A stretch of 64,000 nucleotides of DNA. Source: Manduca sexta. Taxonomy: Eukaryota > Arthropoda > Insecta > Lepidoptera > Sphingidae. Shown here piece by piece: positions 43,101 to 58,100 of this stretch. How positions within the stretch are numbered: the first letter of the stretch is position 1; each line of letters begins with the position of its first letter. The translations under genes and the position numbers were made by a program. The notes beneath the pieces are model-generated. The model worked only from the letters and a program-made list of their open reading frames with translations, had not been told where the DNA came from and searched no databases. The stretch lies in NCBI RefSeq assembly GCF_014839805.1, contig NC_051116.1:4941556-5005555 (forward strand), given 5' to 3'.

Positions 43101-46100
43101 TTCAAATCTAAAGTTCGGATGCTCCTCGCCAATAGTGTAGCAGATTCTCAAACATAAAAGTCTCTGGAAATTATTTTATTTTATATTAAGTATATATTTT
43201 ATAGTATAAATATATCTGCATTTAAATAGAATGTTTATTTTATATAATATATGTATTGTCTTATTTATTTTTATATACCTACACCCACATTGTCTCATCT
43301 CTGCATCAAAGGTTGACTGTTAGAAAATGCGTCAGGCATTAAGTCCGCCTATATACATTTACTGTATATAAAGTTTAAAATAAATAAAAAATAAATAAAT
43401 AAATAAATAATGTTGTTTCAAATAGCCTAGAACATTTGTGTCGGTTGGTGAAGCTAAACTTTTCGTCAGTCGACACTTTTTCTGGAATCTATTCCACTTA
43501 CCATCCGGTGCAATGAAGTCACTTTACTGAGCTCTTATAAAAGAATGCTGATGATTCATGATAAAATAGTTTTGACGCTAGACGATACCTTGATACTTAA
43601 GTAATTAGGTGATCAAACACAATTTTGTAGGAAATGGAGCGCGACTAATAATCAAAGAAGTAAATTGTATTATAATTATCAGCTCTGACTTTAAATCACT
43701 CACTTCAGCAGCAGGTTTTCCTCCAACAGAGACGCATTCTAGATCCACCTCCCGATCTTCAACTGCTTGGATGACTGGTCCTCTAAGAATCTTAGGAGGT
43801 TCTGGAGGTACCAGCACTATCAAACGAGCGTACCTTGATCTGATAGGTGGTTCACCTGTTGACAATATTTGGATTACATAAGAAAGAATATAATGTTTAG
43901 AATTGTATACAATGAAACCTTCAAAAATAATTGTTTTCTTCTTTCGGTGATAAAGGAATCAGTAGCAATTTAAGAACGTTATTACATAATGAATATTATA
44001 TTTTTTTATTTACATTTGACATAACATGACGGCGTTTCGTAATTATGATTAGTAATTATCATAATCTTGAATTAATTAATATTCTCATAATTATTATATT
44101 ATATAGAATCGAAATCATAAAAAACATTTCTTTCCACTATCCATCTATAGAGTGTATTACAGTACAAACTAATGGTAAATTTAACATGTTACCCTATTAC
44201 AATAACATAAAGTTTAGTTTTCATCAAACCCTCATCCAGAAGTGCAAAACATTGTCACAGCCACTCCACATCAGACAACAATATTCAAATAGGGCATATA
44301 AATGAATAATTTGTACTACAAAATGGCGGCAATAAAACGACCCAGGTCTACATTAACATAGTTTCAACACAGTTTATTGCTTTATTATAATCTAGTCACA
44401 TTGTAAAATGTCGAATAGGGTTGACCCAATTTCCACTTCCCCCCACAAAACTAACTCAAAACATAATTTAATTTGGACGTTAAATCCTCCAACTAAAAGG
44501 TTGTCCTGTTGTAACATAATAATTGTTATTTGAATGTATTTTGGACCAAATGTTACTAACGACTAGGGAAGTTGTATTTAAATTTATTTTAGAGTTTTAA
44601 ATTCTGATGATTATCATTCAGAAATTACGAATTTATTCTATTTTTGCTTTATATACTTTATTTGTAGCACTAAATTGTTTTATTTTATATTAATTTTTTT
44701 AACCATTGCCTATTCAGTTTGTAGCAATTCGTTTGATTGACGCCTACCTTCTTAAAGAATCTCATCCCATATATCATATAATATGGTATAATCAATAATG
44801 ACATTAGTTATATCCTTGATGTCATAGTTGTAATATGGCACGACTGTTGAGGTACCAGGTTTGAATCCCGTGTTGGGCAATAATTTTATTTTTTTCTACT
44901 CAGTATCAGCCCGAAGTGTGGAATTTGATGCGTAATATGGCAAAAGCTCGTTCGCTATCACATCATGGGACGGAATACACACAGCGGAAAGAAACATCAG
45001 TTGCGCCTCTGCCTACCTCTTCAAAGATAAAAGACATATGTACTTAGTCTGGCCATAAATACTGTTACACTTAATTATAAAAAAATATTACATTTGAATT
45101 TCGAATCTGTCATTTTTATACGATTGTTCATTGTGTTTTCTCATTTTGGCGCCAATACATTGTAAAATATTTTGCGATATTAAAATGGTGTGGGGTGATA
45201 AAGAGAACCGAATCGCTGTGATAGCATTACACAAAGTAGGTATGGAGCCAAATGCAATTTTTAAAACTCTCCATACACTTGGTATTAGTAAAATGTTTGT
45301 GTACCGGGCTATTAATAGGTACAATGAGACCTCCTCTGTTTGTGACAGAAAAAGATCTGGCCGTCCACGTAGTGTTCGTACGAAAAAGGTGGTCAAAGCA
45401 GTAAGGGAAAGAATTCGAAGAAATCCTGTCCGAAAGCAAAAGATTTTATCTCGGGAAATGAAGATAGCACCTAGAACCATGTCGCGTATTTTAAAAGATG
45501 ACTTAGGACTTGCAGCCTATAAGAGACGCACTGGCCATTTCTTAACTGATAATTTAAAGAAGAATAGGGTGGTAAAATCGAAACAACTACTGAAGCGGTA
45601 CGCAAAGGGAGGTCACAGAAAAATTTTGTTTACGGATGAGAAAATTTTTACAATTGAGCAACATTTTAACAAACAAAATGACCGTATTTATGCTCAAAGC
45701 TCTAAGGAAGCTTCCCAATTAGTCGACAGAGTGCAACGTGGACATTATCCGACTTCAGTGATGGTTTGGTGGGGTGTTAGCTATGAAGGAGTGACTGAGC
45801 CATATTTTTGTGAAAAAGGTATCAAAACATCGGCACAAGTGTATCAAGATACCATTCTTGAGAAGGTAGTTAAGCCCCTTAACATCACCATGTTCAATAA
45901 CCAAGTATGGTCCTTCCAGCAAGACTCGGCGCCGGGTCATAAAGCTCGGTCCACGCAGTCTTGGTTGGAATCGAACGTTTCGGACTTCATCAGAGCTGAA
46001 GACTGGCCGTCGTCTAGTCCCGATCTTAATCCGCTGGATTATGATTTGTGGTCAGTTTTAGAGAGTACAGCTTGCTCTAAACGCCATGATAATTTGGAGT

Positions 46101-49100
46101 CCCTAAAACAATCTATACGATTGGCAGTGAAGAATTTTCCCATGGAAAGAGTGCGTGCTTCTATTGATAACTGGCCTCATCGTTTAAAGGACTGTATTGC
46201 AGCCAATGGAGACCACTTCGAATAAGCTTTTTATATTTTTAATTGTTTTATATTTATGTATTAAACTGACACACTGTAAAAGTAATAAATGTTATTTGCA
46301 GTTAACAATTTTCTTTTTTCTTTATTACAATATTTATGGCAAGACTAGGTATATATTTGCACCATTTCCAAAACATAAAGAATTAAAAATCCAAAAAACA
46401 AGCCTTCAAACAACACCAAACAAGCTTTAAAATAGACTTCACTTCCGCAGCGTTGAAAAAACAATTTTTTAACTCATAAAAATCTCAATTAAGCCGTCCG
46501 AATTCCCGACGCGGTCATGTTTTAAAAGTTTCCAAATAGAGGAGCGATGGTCGTAGTTTACTCGGTTAAATACTGGCATCTATACTCATATATAAAGCTA
46601 AAGAGTTTGTTTGTTTAAACGCGTTTATCTCGGGAACTACTAAACCGATTTTGATTTTTTTTCACTACATAAACTACATTACTTCTGAGTGCTATAGGCT
46701 TTCATGATCTGTGTATATCGGAATCAGATATACAAAGGTCATGAAACGCGACACACTTATGTAGGGCACTGTAGTCAGTTTTAAAAATATTTTACTACCA
46801 GTAGCAATTAAGGCCCATAAAACTGGCTATGAGAAGAAAAGAAGAATACTATGGTGCAATTAAGGTACATAAAGCTGATTATGCAAAGACCCTTGATCTT
46901 CAATGGTACAATGTGAGATATGATGGTATGAATGGTAAAATAAGTTGAATCTCAAATCACTCAGTACAAAGATTCATTTTATAAAACACTGGTAGGTCTC
47001 TCATGTGAGAGTCCGCCGGAGTAGGTACCACCGCAATGTCTATTTCTGGCGCTAAGCAGCAGTGTGTAATCACTGTTGTGTTCTGGTTTGAAAAACATTG
47101 TAGCCAGTGGACATAATAAGGCTTAACATCTCATGCCTCAGGATGGCGAGAGCAGTGGAATACCAAACAATACTTTGTAATTTAAGGTGTAGGATGGTGA
47201 TTTTACTGTATCGTTTACCATCAGGTGAATGGCAGGGTCAGCTCGTCGTCATCTTCCTACTAAAGTAATAAAATAAAAAGCTGAAAAAAGATAGACCCCA
47301 ATATTTAATATAGATATCAACTTACCTCTACTTTTCTAAGAAAAAGGGTATCGACCAACAGACATACGAACAGACAGACAACAATGTGATCAAAGTGTTT
47401 TAAGGTAGCCTAAAACGATCCAAATTAAAGTAAAAATATTCCGACTGACAGCAATGGCAACAGTGTCAATACTCCACAAGCCAGTGTGTTCCCAACTTCG
47501 AGCACACATGTAGTTGGAATAAACTTGTTCTGATTTATTCTGATAGTTCTGCGTAGTATGGCTTAATGGTTTTCAGTTTGAAAGGGTAAAGTTTGCAACT
47601 TACTTTTTGGGTGTTTTGCTTGACTAGTCGAAGTTGGGCGCTGAATTTGTGAACTCTTAATTGGGTTAATCTAAACTAATGCTTAACGGTAGATTGATGA
47701 CGTATCTGGTTTTTTGGATTTTAATGTTACTTGATTTGTGAGGATTCGAATTTTAAATGATAAGTTACCTATGAGGAGATATGAATCTTCCATGCTTTTG
47801 GTATTCTGATGATATTAAAAACATTAAAAAATTATGTTATTGTTTATAAAATAATTTGTATTTAATCGATCCAGTTGGATATCGTTTGATCCAAATACGA
47901 AGCGCTAGTCTTCAAAAAGGGTTTATGGAAATCATATTTATGGTGTTAATAATAAAAAATTACTGACCACGGCTAGAAAATTAAGCAAACGAAGATAATA
48001 TGAGGAATAGGCTAATAAGCAACCAACGGTTTAATAAGTAATGCATTTAAAATTACGTTTTACTTAATGTCTATCTATAAGTATAATTATTGTAACAAAA
48101 AATATTTGAACAAAAAAACATACTCCAAATTTACCTTCATGGCAACCTAAAAAAACACCATCAGCATTTATGTTAGCGGAACACATTATAATAAAATTAA
48201 AAAATATGTATAAACGAAGCATAAACACAGGCTATCAGTGTTGGTGCAAGCAAGATTACGGCTTAATCCCGGACCGCCGCTGGATGGCATCGTTAAATGA
48301 GATGATCCTTGGAACGACACCCCAGCTGTCTGGACACCACTCAATAACTGTTATAGCGTCTACCATTGTTTTTACATTCGCCATGTTCTCGGTTTTATCA
48401 TGTCCTTTGTTCTTGTTACTTTGGCAATGATAATTATTAAACAAATACAGGTCATAATTGAGTAAACTGGCGAGGTGTTTCTCGTTACTATACTGTGTAT
48501 AGAACTTTGTTCACTATCAGGTGCAGTTTTTTACGTATTCGTATAAAAAAAAAAAACAATATTAGGCAAGAAGAAACTGACTAAAATTACGCATAACATC
48601 CAAATCCAGTTAGCTAAGGCTATTTACAAACTCATAATTTTTTTTTTTTTTACTGCCAGGGTATTGGTAGTTCCTTTGCTGATGATGTTGTGCGATTTGT
48701 CCAAGGGCTTCAACTGCGTTCTAATATAAGGAATATTAAATCCTTAGAATTTAATATTCCTTTGCGGAGAAAATGCCTTAATACTACCACCCAGCCTTCA
48801 TGGGGGGCGACTTAGCGGCTATGTTGGGGTAACCGTGACTTTAAATCCTGCGTACTGGACATTATGGTATATTAAAGTCTAAACAATCTTAATGGTAAAG
48901 GTGTCATTTTAAAGTGGTGCCTGTGTTCACCAGCGGGCCAGTATAATACCGGACTAGCATTGTTATTATTATTGGACACTGTGCTGTTTCATCATCATAA
49001 TCAACCACAAGAAGTCCTCCTGAACGCTTCCTTTACTCGCCATTTCTTCTTCTTCCGACTAATATATTAAATAAAGAAGTTCGGGAACATGTTTTCTAGG

Positions 49101-52100
49101 CAGAAATGAACACAAAAATCGCTGAACGAATTTGCATGAAATTTTTCAAATATACATTTTCACAAACATCTTATAACCCGTGGTATTATCGAGGAAATCC
49201 CCATGAGACCCCCAACACCAAGCGGGATAAAAACATCATATTTGCATCAAAAACACTCAAAACATATTTGCATAAACTAAGTTTTGATGTTCAAAATTCG
49301 TATCTACGTTGAGAAAGTTCGAAACGAGTTGAAACGGCTAGTGTCGAATAGCGAATGTGAATTTGAAACAAAAAGTTCTGAAGTGTCTGTGAGATCTTAT
49401 ATTTTGCATATTCTGAATGCTGATGGGAGTGTACCAGGAGTATTACTTGGTTTGCTTGATCAGTGCCCATAAAATAAAAATAACACTTAAAGGTAGGTAA
49501 CCTTTTTGCGGGGAAAAAACGCTTTATCGCTACCACCTCGTGAGGGGAACGGTTATGTTAGTTTCACCGGTCTTAGAGTCCAATGATAGCATTCTGCAGT
49601 TATAGCATTATCCCAGTGAGCAATTGTTCCTAACCCCTGTATACCTTATACCGGCTTACCAACCAAAACCCGCAGTGGCCTTCTTCGGCGCATACGGGAC
49701 GGCCTCGGGTATTTTGTTGCACTACAATAGCTACTCCGAACCATCCCGGCGCAGAGCTAGGTAACCAGCCTGTTAGTGAAAGAAGTAGACAAACAATATA
49801 TTTACCTTTCCGTGTCTTTCTTACGTCACGGGAAGACAAATTAGGGCTTCCGAGAATTGTCGTTAGTAACAGACACAGTAATGATAGACTGGACCCCTAT
49901 CACATTATGGGACGAAATACATAAACGAAAAATATATGCCCTGGTTACACCTCTGCCTATCCTTCTGGGAAACAGGGGTGAAGTGTGTATGGCGTAAAAA
50001 TCAATGATGCAAACCCGATAATCAAGCGAACATCGAAAGAAATATCTCTTTTATAATTATTAATGGAAAGACAAACAACTAAGGTAAGGTAAACACTTTA
50101 AAATTTTCTAACCTACATTTAGTCAGACAAAATCTATAGGTATTGCATATTATAAAACAATGTCCCCTTTTCTATTGGTCTGTATGTAATCGATTTACTC
50201 AAAATCTTCTAAACGGCTTGTTATGATATTTGGTATGGAAATAGTTTAAGACCCTGGGAAGGCTATAGGCTAATTTCTACCCAGGGAAAATATATAGCGG
50301 GACTTAAATCCCGAAAAACTTCTTTAGCGGGCGAAGCCGCGAGCGAAAAGTAGTATTAAATAAATATATCTATAGCATTAAAAACATAGGTATTTATAAA
50401 GGAAAAAAAGTATTTATATAACATTCAAATTAATTAATATTAAAGCTACATGTATCGCATACAATTGACTTGTAACAACGTACGAAAACACAATTAAATT
50501 ACGTAAACTTTGTTTGATAACAAACACGCCGAGTGCCTTTGTCCAGTGAAAAGTCGACAAAGGCCGGCAAAATAAATTAACAGTGCCTTTTTAAAGCTAG
50601 AAAGGGCAAGTGGGCAAACACAATAGTGCCAGTGAGCTACGAAATTGTCCAACTTTACGTCGTTTAACTTGCCACGGCGCCTGTTTAAATTCGGCTCTGG
50701 TGCGCGGAGTAAGTAAGGAGATTAAAGTGGGAATAATTTAGGGAAAGAAATTAATTTATTTATATATTTGGGAAACATAAAATATTTTATATCTTATAGA
50801 CTAGTTAAGGTAATTAAAAATACATAAATCAATAAAGTTTCCACTTATAAGAAGATATTTTACAGTACAGTAGATGTTATTAGTAAAAGTGATTAATCAG
50901 TAACAAAAAACATAAAAATAATAATTATAAAAAAATTAACAAGTGAATGCCAAACGTAATTATAAATTCACAAGATATTAATTATATGTAATAGAAAGTT
51001 AGTAGACCAAAACTACTAGTTTGATTGTAAAAATAGATACAAAATAATTAAACTCAGTGAAATATATTATTGTATGTATCAGGTTCTTTTTTACTGCTTT
51101 GAATGACGAGACGAGCTTGCCGTACGCTTGATGGTAAGCGGTACGACCCATAAACAGTAGAAACATCATCCAACACCTTGAATTACCAAGTATTGTTTAG
51201 TATTTCGCTGCGCTCGCCATGGCACCTGAGATGGTAAGTCTTATTATGTCCAGCAGTTACAATGTTTTTGCCGGGTTCAGGGGTAGACAGAGGTGTTATG
51301 ACACTATCCCGTTGTGACTATTTTATGACTCCCCCTTCTCCTTCTTTCATGTCTTTCATGTCAAAACTTAGCGGTGTCTTTACGCCAATATTTCGACATG
51401 TTAGGTACCATGTAATAGGGATGAGCCTATGGGCATTAAGCAGGCACAAAATTATACTCCTGGCTGAAATTGAGTAGAAAAAAACCAATGTTAATTTAGC
51501 CAACTTGGAGATTGGATCAGTCACCTCAGCATGACATTAGTACCGTAAAAAAGTACTTTTTACTAATAGCCCCTGATAATGAATATGGCATTCTATAAAA
51601 GGTCAGAGGGAAGAATCCCGCAACGATAAGTCCTTTCCAAAAAAGAAATACATTGTTAAATACCTGAGAAATCTTTTATGTGTTGTCAGTATTTAGTATT
51701 AGGTTATTTTTTTTTTACTAATCTTACTGATATTATATAGGCGAAAATGAGTGAAGATCTTTTGATATTTGGTTAGAAGTTAAAAGCAGTAACGTTGAAT
51801 GGATTTGGAAGAAATTTAGGCAAACAGATGGATCATATCATGTCAACATATAAGCTACTTTTAAACCCGAAAATTTACACGTTGTGAATTTACGCCGTAA
51901 AGGTCTTTAAAGGCCGAAAACGCAAACACTTTAAAAAAAAACCGCTTGTGCCTTCGACATTCATAACTCCTATATTTTTTGTTTATGTTTTTTTTTCCAA
52001 CCGCTACAACTTTACAACTGCGCCAAGCCCGTACGAACAAAGCTGTTGCGGTCGAACAATTTGCGGGTATGTTTGCCTTTGACCGTGGCAAAAGTGGCGT

Positions 52101-55100
52101 TTTCTTTACTTTGCTGGCCATCACCAGCCTCGGACAATTATGTCACAATTCTACCATACAGACAATGTTGCAATTGTATCATAGCATTCATGTTAATTGT
52201 GATATTGCGGAACTAAATCAAGCCACATGATATTTACCTCTGCCATTTTGCCAAAAATTATCCGTGGATCACCAAAAATATGGGTTTTACATACTGATAT
52301 TTACCTCTGCTAACATTTTGCCAAAAATCATCGTGGATCACCAAAAATCTAGGTTTTAAACATATTCATATAACGGAGTAAAAAATGCAAATGGAGTTGG
52401 GCAGGCCATGTACGACGAAGCGATGACAGGTGGAGTAAAGCGCCTACTTAGTGGTGACCAAGACAAGGTAAGTGCAACGTGGGCCGTCCAGCGGCAAGAT
52501 GACATTGTAAGGATCGCCGGTCGAACCTGGATGCGATTGGTGGTGAAAAAGTGGCATGATATGAGAGAGGCCTATACCCATCAGTGGGACTCTACAAGTT
52601 GTGGATGATGAACATTTGGCCAAAAATCATCCATGGATACGTTTCCACCAAAAATATCAGTTTTAAACGCATAAAATAAGTCAATATTTCAAAGACTAGC
52701 TCGAACAAAAGCTTTGCTTATATTAGAATATTTATTTGTAACCTTGTATTTTTAAAATCACATAATTAACCCCACACCTGACCCTCCGCGCCCTATCTCC
52801 AAAAACTAATTTCTGCACTAACACTGAAGACCTTGCAATGTGTCTGGAGATTGTGATTCAACCCCTGTCAAGTTATTTCGCACTCGTATGGTTTCAATGG
52901 ATATTGCATTTTACTTTGGCTTCCTTTCCCTTTCTTACTGAGTGGCGCTTATTTTTAAACTTTAATATTTTAGAAATTTAATTTCGTATTAATAATTATT
53001 TGCTACCTATAAATTTAGTGTTCAGTATCCATGTTGGATCCAATAAAAGATATTTTTTTAATTTTGGATGTATATTTTACAAATCGATTAATAAATGACT
53101 GAGTTCTATGGTTTTTTTTATTGATTTGAATGACGATACGAGCTGGCCGTTCGCCTGATGGTAAGTAGTACTACCGCCCATAAACAGTAGAAACACCATC
53201 CAACACCTTCAGTTACAAAGTATTATTTGGTATTTCACTGCGCTCGCCATCCTAAGACATGAGATGCTAAGTCTAATTATGTCCAATACTTACACTGGCT
53301 GCAATGTCCTGCAAACTGGAACACAAACGTGGCTACACACTGCTGCTTGGCGGCAGAAATATACATTGCAGTGATACCTACCCAGACGACTCACATATGA
53401 GAGACCTACCATCAGTGTATCAAGATTAAAAAAAAAACACGTCGGATTGGGAACCTCCCCCTTTTAGAACTCGGTTAAAATTGTTATCTGTCTTGTGCAA
53501 TAACCGAGATTAACAGCTTCAAGAAGATTGCAGAGTGTAATTACTGGAGTTGATGATACTTTACTTTTAATGTCTCAGAACGAGCGCAGTTTATAAATTT
53601 ATTTAGTTCAATCATCTATACTATTATATAAAGCTGAAGATTATGTTTGAACGCGCAAATCTCGGCGATTATTAAACCGATTTTGATTTTTTTTTAATTG
53701 GTAGGAAGCTATGTTAGTCCTGGATGAAATAGGCTACTACTACTGCCAGAAAAACTATGACAAGGACGGAGCCACAGGTGTACTACTAAACCAATTGTGA
53801 TTTTTTTTTCATTAGTAGAAAGTTATGTTACTCTTGGATGGTATAGGCTACTACTACTGCCGGAAAAACTTTTTCACAAGGGCGAAACCACAGGTATAAG
53901 TTAGTAAATAATACAGAACACTTTCCACTAGGTAAAGGACTTCCTAGTATCATCATTGCTTTTATCATCACGTTCTCACCATTTTAGGGTTGACAACCTT
54001 TTTTAAATAATTGCAGAAAGAATTTTAGTGTGACGTCATCCCTTACAGATGCTAGTGTCATCATTCAATAAAATATCCTATTTGATTTCACCATCATCAG
54101 TCACATAAAGTCCACTGCTGAACATAGGCCTCCCCCAAAGATTTCCAGACGGACCTGTCGAAAGCGGCCTGCATCCAGCGTGGTTCTGCGACCTTTATCA
54201 AGTTGTCTGTGCACCTTGCACGTGGATGTCCAACGCTGCGTTTGCCGGTACGGGATTTTTTATTTATTTATAATAATAGCCCTATACTATATACTGTCCC
54301 ACTGCTGGGCACGGGCTTCTTCTGCTACTGACAAGGATAAGGCCTTAGTCCACCGCGCTGGCCTAGTGCGGATTGGTAGAGTTCACAAACCCTCAAAATT
54401 CCTATAGAGAATTTCTCAGGTATGCAGGTTTCCTCACGATGTTTTCCTTCACCGTTAAAGCAAGCGATAATTCACAAAGGATACACACATAATTTTTTGT
54501 GTGCCCTTGGGATTTGAAACTGCGGACATTCATCTCGGCAGTCTGTTCCACAACCAACTGGCTATCACCGATTTTAGCATAATTTACATATTAACATAAC
54601 ATTGTAATACACTTTCTAACAGTCATTATATATTTGTACAAACAATAATATTTTCTAAACGACCCACCACACGTGGCCGCGACATTTTTAGCCTTGCTTT
54701 AATTAGGGGTGAACATAGGGTTGTCCTACCTATCTCATTTCATTTTTATAATTTAATTTCGAATAATTTCCTACTAAACTAATTTTTTATGACTGCTTCG
54801 GGGGTGTAGTTGTATTACGGTGCGACTGCAGGGTTGAGGTCTTTGGTTCCATGCCAGGGTTGGGCAAAGTGATATTGGGTTTTACTACTCCATTATCCCG
54901 GAGTCTACATTTGTGTCTGATTTGGGGATAGGTTAGCCTCCTATCACATCATGGGCCGGAAAGCACGGCGAAAAGAAAGTGCACCAGTTGCGCCTTTACC
55001 TACCCCTTGTAGGATAAAGACAAGTGTGTGTGTGCGCAATTGTTCTTCTATAACGACACCAAGAGAACGTTAACTATTATTCTATAAAGTTAGTTAATAA

Positions 55101-58100
55101 ATGAAACTTAATTATTACGGGTAACCTTGACGAGTAAGCTTGACGTTCATTTACCAATCCAATCCTTCGCAAATCGTGATAGAAAAACACTTAATTTAAC
55201 GGTGAATGAAAACAGCGTGAGGAAACCTGCATACTTGAGAAGTTCTTTAGGAATTTTGAGGGTGTCTGAGGCATACCAATCCGGAATAGTCCAGCGTGGT
55301 GAACTAAACCCTAATCCCTCTTAGTAGTAGAGTAGTCCCGTGACTATCATAGGGATTGTACCTATATACATACAATACAGGGCTGATATTATTATTATAT
55401 AATATACTTTGTAATAAGGTAGTACATAACACAGAGCTGGGCCCTTATTCTGTATGATAGTGTAAACGCGTAACGCGGCTGTGTCATGTTATCTTCGAGA
55501 AATGTGCGTGGAATAGTATTCTGTAAGCCAAATTCCTATAGTCCTAAACATGATGCGTTGTGTTACGTGCTTGTTACGCACTGTCAAAATAACGTGCGGG
55601 ATAGAGAATAAGGCCCCTGACGTTATTGTTATGAGAAGTCTCATATGTCAAAATAACTTTTAAGTCTAAACATATTCGCCATCGCTGCACTATAGTATCT
55701 ATGTTTTGTAATTTTAGATGACTAACGGTCTTCCTCATTCTTTAAAATAAGTTTGAATTTCGAAGATATTTTTACAAGATATATTACTAATCTGTGTATA
55801 CCAATATAAAGCTTGCGCTGTTGTGTTCCGGTTTGAAAGACATTACCAATGTTTTGACATGACTTATCGATATATGTACTTAAAACCGTACAATGCTTTG
55901 TGATTCAAAGTTATAGATAACATAGCTATTTTTTATTGATATAGCACTTACCATTGAGAGCGATTAGAAATTATGTTTTTTGAACAAACTCGCTATCTCT
56001 TGTTACCTTAACACAGTGTTTCTTAAAGGCGATAACACCCATTTGTAGTGTCTTTTAGGGGGCGGTAAAGGATCTAGAAGAAATTAGGGGACGATGACGA
56101 GACAACAAAGTCACCTGAAGCCTTTTGGGATCTTAGCCACGAATGTGTTACAAACAAACAGATGTACAATTTTCCATTTATAATAGTAAAGATGAAAGTT
56201 TTAACTTAGAAAAAAGATAAGACTCATATGACATTACATTTAGTTAATAAGTTTATTTAAAATAATTTCGTAAAACTACTAAAAGAAAAATCTTTGAGAA
56301 CCTATGTCTTAACATAATATTAATAACACATTTCTCTTACCGTAATGTTACAATAATAACCAGTAAATAAATTAAACACAATAAAATACTAAAAATCATT
56401 TCCAATATAAAAAAAAATATTTAGTTAGTGTCAGCCCTGAAGTCATTCATCGCGGCGCGCCACATATGTTTGCGGCGTAGTTAAGTTAAGCAAACAAAAA
56501 ACAATCACTAATGGATATATCCGTGGCCATAGACTACATAATGTAACGAAGTCTATTAATGTAGTTTATATGAGTGATTCTTTGTAATATAACGAAGATT
56601 TCAGAAATGTATGCTATAACACAGAAACATGGATCTCAGGGGGACTGAACAGTGATTTCGTCAACAATATTTATTTAATATGGTTTATTGTTTGTGTTTT
56701 TGTAGCCAGTGTAACAACTGGACATAATAAGACTTAACATCTTATGTCTTAGAATAGCAAACGCAGTGGAATACCGAACAATTCTACTGTTTAATACTTT
56801 GTAATTCAAGGTGTTGGATGGTGTTTCTACTGTTTATGGGCGGTCGTATCGCTTACCATCATGCCAACGGCACGCTGGTCTTGTCATTAACTTGGCTTCC
56901 GCATTTCTCTGACTCTCTTACCCGACCGTAACAAAATATTTTATAATGAAATGCCATATAATATAATATTATATTATAAGCGGCGATAGCCTAGTTGGGT
57001 GTGAAACGGACTGCCGAGAATGTCCGCAGGTTCAAATCCCAGAGACACGCCTCAGACTTTTCTAAAAAAATATGAGTGTATTCTTTGTGAATTATCGCTT
57101 GCTTTAACGGTGAAGGAAAACATCGTGAGGAAACCTGGATACCTGAGAAATTCTTTATAGAAATTTTCGAGGATGTGTAAAGTCTACCAACCCGCACTAG
57201 GCCAGAGTGGTGGACTAAGGCCTAATCCTTCTCAGTAGTAGAGGAGGCCCGTGCCTAACAGGGGGACAGTATATAATATAGGGCTGATATTATTATCATT
57301 ATTATATTTAATATTATATAATAAAATTAAAATTTTATACATAACGTATACCTATAGTTAATAACTTCTGGAATGTCGCCTAAGTCCGAAGCAACTCTTC
57401 ACAAAAACTAATGAGAATCCATTAGTATTAAAATGTTGGAAGTATTCTCCTTTGCACTTTGATATGTAAATATTTTTTATGAAGCAACAACAGTCAACTA
57501 TTCTTAGGGCTTGTTTTACAAGTCTCGAGTACTTTTTAACATTTAACATATTAAACAGAAAATGTAAATAGTACTCATTTTTATTACTATTTATTTGGGA
57601 GCTTAGATTATAGTGGGGATCATGTTTTTTTTTTACTCAAGTACGCTAAAGTGACCCCACTGCACCTTATGGTAAGTGGGATTCAAGAGAAGATGACTAA
57701 CGAGAGATGATTACCCCTCGACAGTCGACACAATTATGCCGGCCTGCTGGATATACACAGGCTGATCCCGGAACGTGACACACTTACGTGCCCTGATGGT
57801 GAGTGGGGTTCAAGCGAATGCGACTGACGAGAGATGATTACCCCTCGACAGTCGAAACAATTATGCCGGCCTGTTGGATATACACAGGCTGATCCCGGTT
57901 AGACACTTACGGTTACTACTGAACTACAACAATAATCCAATATTTCAATAATAAAACCCAATAGTTAGAAATGATCTCGGGACGCGACAAACGTAGCTCT
58001 TCAATCAACGACACAGAGCCCAATATGGCGGCTAAATAAAGAGAAATGCCATTTAAGGCGAACGCGGAGAGTTGAGGTTTGGATGCGGTATATAGTTAAT

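Noticed and set aside
45131..45184. ATG at 45131 as the mariner transposase start
   Set aside because: It would add 18 hydrophobic residues before the conserved start at 45185; 346 residues is the usual size.
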